From positions 275,652,758 through 275,716,757 of the forward strand of contig CM077116.1 in assembly GCA_039619475.1 (NCBI GenBank): a stretch of DNA of 64,000 nucleotides, in the 5' to 3' direction. Shown piece by piece: positions 59,051-64,000 of this stretch (positions within the stretch are counted from its first letter, which is position 1; every line of letters begins with the position of its first letter). A program made the translations under genes and the position numbers. The notes under the pieces are model-generated. The model had not been told where the DNA came from. It saw nothing but the letters and a program-made list of their open reading frames with translations, and did not search any database. Source of the DNA: Icerya purchasi (lineage: Eukaryota > Arthropoda > Insecta > Hemiptera > Monophlebidae).

Positions 59051-59976
59051 TTCTTTTTTTTTACCAGAAGTTGTGTGGAATGGTATGGAATATTACAGCA
59101 GTAGTCAACTTTTGGGAATTAAACGACTGGAGCGAAATTATCTGTTCTGATATTTGCTCGAGGGGTATTGGACAGTATGTTATATAAGAGAAAGTTTAGA
59201 TTAAAGGATGAGTAAGTTGTCGCGAAATTAAGGCAGATTGAAGATTTATTCGGAAGCTCAGTGTAACTTCTACTCAAGTTTAGCCTTAAGTAAGAATAGT
59301 AATTTTAGTGATGGTTGTCAGACGGGGTCTCTAAAGCTATTAGGCATTAAATTACTTCTTGGATGGTTACGTCAACTCTATTATTTCCAGCCTCAAAATG
59401 ACCAGAAACACATCAGAATGACATATTGCAGTTCTTTTTTGAGAAATCAAATAAGATCTGTTGGATTGCACCTACAACTGGGTCTTCGGTCCGAGTTTTT
59501 AGTATGGAATTGAGTGATGCTATTGAAATCGTAATTACCAAGATCTTTTTGGAGTCATGGGTTGACCAAGTAGATATGCTGCACGCAATACAGTATTTCG
59601 TATAATTCGGCGTCAAGGTCACTAATTACCTACTTAAAAGGAATGGATCCGGTTAAAGACTTTAAAAAAGAGTAAGCTGCTGATGCTCGGTATAATCCTA
59701 CACTATCGATTTTTGTACTATCAGTATATACTGATATATAGTCTGTTTATCTATCTACGATCTAAATTGTTCTCTCGAGGATGTTTCATAGATTACCTGA
59801 CTGGGTATAGGCGAGTAAAGATATATTTATATTAACTTTTAGAAGATTCCAGGGTGCTAAAGGATTATCTGATTGTATTTTTGGAAAATTTATATTATTT
59901 TAATGTAAGAAAGCAAAAATCCTGAGGTGGACGATGATTAAAATAGAGATGTGATTGTGTGCACGCGTATAATAAG
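59050..59976. other. Unique-looking sequence
   Basis: No gene or repeat recognised; ORFs at 59238-59513 (+) and 59413-59622 (-) have no recognisable similarity. Confidence 0.45.
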
Positions 59977-59986
59977 TAAGAATATC

Positions 59987-59988
<2 letters not shown>

Positions 59989-60023
<35 letters not shown>

Positions 60024-62146
60024 CTTGTTTGGGTTTTTCCCTGGGCTTGTCAGCAACGGACGATTACCCATCAACATGTGTACATAGCAGCAATTAGGAG
60101 TAACAAGGAATAGAATCTGATAAAGAATGCTATACCAAAGATGGAGAAACAATAACAATCAACGTCGAAAAATGCCAAACGTATGTATCCTGAAAAGAAA
60201 AGAAATGACGAAGGTAAGAGCAAAAGGAGTTAGCTGTCCCATACCATGGTCACATCTGCAATTACAGAGCCCACAGTACAAACGGACAAAGGAATCTGGC
60301 TATAAATAATTAAGGAAGAAGAAACACGGGATGTTTAAAAAGCAGTTAGATCCATCTAGCACGAAATCTATATAGAACACAGCGCTTAGCGTCCGTAAAC
60401 AATTATCCGAAAGTTCAATGACTTTCTCCATCACTATAAAGCAAAGTTTATAGTTTTTAATTATGAAACATTAATCATATTTATGGCGACGACTGCAGAA
60501 ACAGCGCCTACCATTCTGTTAAAAGGAAATGAGCAGAATTTTCACTGAACACTATGGCCACACTGCAACAGCAGCGCCCGCAGTGCCGGCTAACAAGGAG
60601 TTCACCTATCTACCGTTAGGGCCGCAAATGCGACAGCGAGCCCGCAAAATTAACTGCGAGCTGTGCCTGTTTGTGACTGTAACTGCAACATCAGTGCGTG
60701 TTCTTCGTTTAGAGAGGAGTTCGTTGGGAATCACTGGACACGATAAGTTAGGAATGCCAAAATAGGAAATACTGAAGGGATTAGATATTAATATAATGAA
60801 GTACAGAGGATAGGAATTTTGCTACAATTGGTATGATCAACGTTGACTGTAATGAGAGAATAAAGGACACACAATATGGAGTTGGAACATCATGTGAGAG
60901 AAGCTCCGCGTATAGAGCTGCCCTTTCCGATGATAAAGAGGAGCATTCAAAGAATACATGATCAGAGTCACATACGACTGTGTTATCGATACACAGCTGA
61001 CAAATAGGAGAGGACACTATGGAGAAACGATACAATGAAGCAGGAAGTCGACTGTGACCAGATCGAAGACGACAAATAGCAGATATGATGAATCGGGGAA
61101 GGTGCGGAAAATGTAGATACCATGGTTGAGTAGGTGGATTAGGGTGAATGGAAAAATATTGTGAATTAGGACTGGAGAAGGATGATTTATAAAAAGATTT
61201 CCAATTGGCCTTTTGGATACTTTTTGCTATATTTAATAATTCATGAGAAGGAATCCGTCCGACTGGCCGCCCAGAAGAAATAGCCGAACGAGCAAGATAA
61301 TCCGCCTTTTCGTTGCCCGCAATTCCGGCATGACCAGGAATCCAAAGAAAGTCGATGGTTAATGAGTGCAATCTGCAAAGACTGAAAATCAGTGATCGGA
61401 TGCGCAGAATAATAGGATCAGAGTAAGAAGGAACATATGCAGAGGATATACACTGAAGGGCGCTTTTGCAATCAGAAATTAGGAGGAACATTTTACATTG
61501 CGGAAAAGATGGAATGAGCTCAATGGCACGTAGTAATGCCAATGTCTCCGCATAATAAATTGAACAAAATGCAGGAATTTTGAACAGGCTGGAATGGTCA
61601 AGAGCAGGAATGTAGATAGATGCACCCACTCCGTGTGCCATTTTGGACCCATCCGTAAAAATTAGGGTATGGTTAGCAAAGAATGATGAAACTGCCTGGT
61701 TAAATTCATAAACTGTTGCATGAGCAGGGAGATATTTTACATAAGAAGGCAAAGAAAAAAGATTCGGAGAAGGAATAACATTTAATATCTCAAACTGGAA
61801 AAATGGAAGTTTATCGAAAGTTAGGATGAAGGGCGAAAACTTAATAAGACGCGAGGCAATGTGGCAGAGAATGGGAACCTTATTAGAGGAAAAACGCCAA
61901 TCTTGCAAGAGAGAAGAATATGCAGGGACAAGATTGTTTGGGTAAATATGTAGACGTTTAATAAGGAACCGATACGCGAGATAGGATCTACGAATGGATA
62001 AAGGAGCCACATTAGCCTCTGCTAAAATCGCAGGAATAGGCGTGGATTTTAAGACTCCTAGACATAAGCGCAGGGCTGCATTCTGAACTAAATCTAATTT
62101 AGCTAGGGGAGAACGAGCAGCAGTACCATACAGAAAACAACAAAAA
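59989..62146 (-). mobile_element. 5'-truncated RNase H-bearing LINE with 12-bp target duplication
   Basis: Flanked by taagaatatcac (59977-59988 and 62147-62158). The poly(A) tail is the T run at 59989-60023. The 3' UTR (about 60024-60780) precedes, on the minus strand, the stop of the ORF at 60781. Relation to the relic at 18150-18930 is clear. Boundaries are set by the duplication and match the loss of the reading frame at 62146. Confidence 0.92.
60781..62146 (-). CDS. Truncated LINE ORF2: RT thumb remnant and RNase H
   Basis: About 455 open codons from the truncation point to TAA. N-terminal FCCFLYGTAARSPLAKLDLV and LRLCLGVLKSTPIPAILAEA form the RT thumb-end block common to Jockey/I-like elements. 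RNase H lies at about residues 160-300: TDGSK, AETLALLRAIEL, SDCKSALQC, WIPGHAGIAGNEKADYLARS. It ends with the ICRLRSGHSRLPASLYRFSI block and C-X2-C...C-D-S-D-H-V-F-F-E-C zinc-type motif. There are no internal stops, so the insertion is young, but EN and RT catalytic regions are absent and no start codon belongs to it. Confidence 0.88.
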
Positions 62147-62294
62147 TAAGAATATCACCATTGCAATATAGTTCCTACAATAAGATTAAGATGAGACAAT
62201 AGACAAGATATATACCCCGAGAGATAGAGAAAATGGTTTTGAGAGTTGTTTGATGAACAGGATTTAGAGATTATAAGACACAGAAGTAAACACG

Positions 62295-62344
62295 ATAAAT
62301 TATAGTGTAACGACATGTTGTCATGTCGTTACACTATAATTTAT
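62295..62344. repeat. Perfect 23-bp hairpin
   Basis: Arms ataaattatagtgtaacg..catg (62295-62317) and the exact complement (62322-62344) with loop ttgt. Not followed by a T run, and no adjacent gene, so not an obvious terminator or small RNA gene. Confidence 0.92.
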
Positions 62345-63433
62345 TCATATTGATAGTAATGGACTTTTCCTTCTCGGAGATTTCGAGTTAAAGATGAATT
62401 TCGCAATAAAATTATATAAAATAAAAAAAATCATCCGAAACGGGCGCCAGTGGCAAATCACGGCTTGCCACTACCGGAAAAGTTCTGCCTGGCAGAACAT
62501 TAGGCTTTTACGGGAAAAAAAATATATAAAAAAAATTTCCGAAGAAGAAAATCACAAAAAAAATTAGAACACAAAATCCGCCGTTCGAAGGCGGTAGTTT
62601 TTCCCAGGCGGAGACGTCACGGGCCCTACCACGTGTCCAATAAGAGCCTCTTGATGCAATAACTCGCGTATATTTTATAGAAAAACATTACAAAACAAAA
62701 AAAAAAAACAATTTCCAAACGTTACGCGTTAGAGTGTAAACAGACCAGAAGAAAATTTATATCTGATTAACAAATTTAAACGAATTTGCTTCACGTTGAG
62801 CAAGTAAAAAAAAAATTGACCACGACGACCAGAATAGATAAAGTGCTACACGCGACGACGTGAGATGCGGACCAATACAGACCGATGTAATGTACATCGA
62901 CTGACTGGCTTGAATTATGCTACAGAACAATTATCGAATTATAATACACTATGCACGAACGAAGATTTCGGTACACGATGGGCTTTTACCGAACGACATA
63001 ATCGCTGAAATTACCCGGTACCTTATCAATTAATAAAATACTAACGCCGTCGACTTTTCTAGAATATTTCTTAATTCCTATGCATCTTTAAAGCGGCCAC
63101 TACCCTGTCTGTTTCCGGGATTTTATAAGTTCAGTCGCAACTCTCGTAGCTATACGCTTCAACGGTAAGCGCTATATCTCCAAGAACCCAGTTCACTCAC
63201 GTAAGCTCAGCCGACAAAACGCCTGCGTTCGGGATAACCACGCTTTTCTGACGAAATATCGTCTTCGATCGCAATTCACCGTCATTTCCGCTGCTCAAGA
63301 AAAACCCGAAACATAAATGATTTTAAATCGAAATAAATAATTTCTACCACGGACAGCGTTATCTGAAAGCGTTTAAAACGTAATAAAATTAGTTTCCGAA
63401 TCCGTCTCAATATGCATATACATATATACATAC

Positions 63434-63486
<53 letters not shown>

Positions 63487-64000
63487 CTGGCCTTCGAAAG
63501 CTTCCTTGACCGCTAGTCTAAACTTCTTTTAGAAAAATCGTTTTCAGTTGACTCTTACCCGACTTTTATTTTAAGAAAATCTTAGTAATTGTCCAACGCA
63601 ACATTTAACCACCTTTGTTATCTTACATAAATTATCAAGACATAATCATGGGACAAAAAATGTAAGGTATCTCGAGCTATGAATGGCATAGTCGAATTGT
63701 ATCATCTTTTACATACCTAAGATGTTCATAAACTAATATTTTTGTTACAAAAAATAATCAGTAACTATAATACAATTTCGTACGGAACAATAATAAATAA
63801 TAATTTTCTTGCATTTTCTAGCAGAAGAATTACGAACAGTAAAACTGGGTTTCAGACATATTGAGTTAGTTTTAACCTTTTTCAGCATGATGTTATTTAT
63901 GATGAGCCGAACATGCTTTTTAGTTATCACTGTTATCATGTTGCTAGAAGCACCTACATATCTAAACGTTACACGAGAATTTCATAACACCCTAGTACGT
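62345..64000. other. Right-end sequence with small hairpins, TA tract and a dispersed repeat
   Basis: 62449-62594 holds three short hairpins (see findings). 62600-63360 is of more even base composition and could include promoter or 5' UTR sequence, but no ORF supports a gene. The TA tract is at 63437-63482, and the dispersed repeat copy 2 at 63808-63920. Confidence 0.4.

Overview
The window is AT-rich nuclear DNA of an arthropod, most likely an insect. Evidence: coding exons with GT/AG borders separated by kilobase introns, tRNA-derived SINEs, I-type, R1-type and RTE-type LINEs, mariner relics and an insect-type Mutator-like transposase relic. The species cannot be named from sequence alone. 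It carries no bacterial or viral operon and no CRISPR array.

The main gene runs on the + strand from 4389 to the stop at 50921. Fifteen exons join without a frame error into 936 residues plus one leading partial codon. They cover NBD1 from the Q-loop on, a long polar linker, TMD2 (six predicted membrane segments) and a complete NBD2 with its C-terminus. The combination of features points to a sulfonylurea receptor-like ABCC protein (insect SUR, ABCC8/9-like): a Walker A block reading [34 protein letters not shown] before NBD2, and NWPNKGEI at the NBD2 entry. TMD0, TMD1 and the NBD1 Walker A lie upstream of the window. NBD1 looks degenerate (Asp-Asp Walker B, Asn at the H-loop His position); NBD2 keeps Walker A, the catalytic Glu and the H-loop His.

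The introns are archives of mobile elements. 1-4388: Mutator-like transposase relic. 5921-10193: foldback palindromes, a MITE with 9-bp target duplication, a mariner deletion derivative. 10443-14766: mariner 3' relic, a possible Harbinger fragment, and an R1-type LINE nested in a SINE-like repeat. 17395-20151: decayed LINE 3' end and a short TIR element. 20373-24138: SINE B inside SINE A. 27191-34488: an essentially full-length antisense I-type LINE with two long open reading frames. 34727-37712: second MITE copy. 37838-43125: LINE relic split by a SINE, plus microsatellites. 45698-47555: SINE A body.

Downstream of the receptor, 51596-51908 is a plausible first coding exon of an unidentified gene. 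The rest, to 64000, holds LINE relics (RNase H fragment, RTE reverse transcriptase, a 5'-truncated RNase H LINE with a 12-bp target duplication), two perfect hairpins, simple repeats and stretches where nothing is recognisable. Several nested insertions have matching target duplications, which gives relative ages: the disrupted elements are older than the ones inside them.
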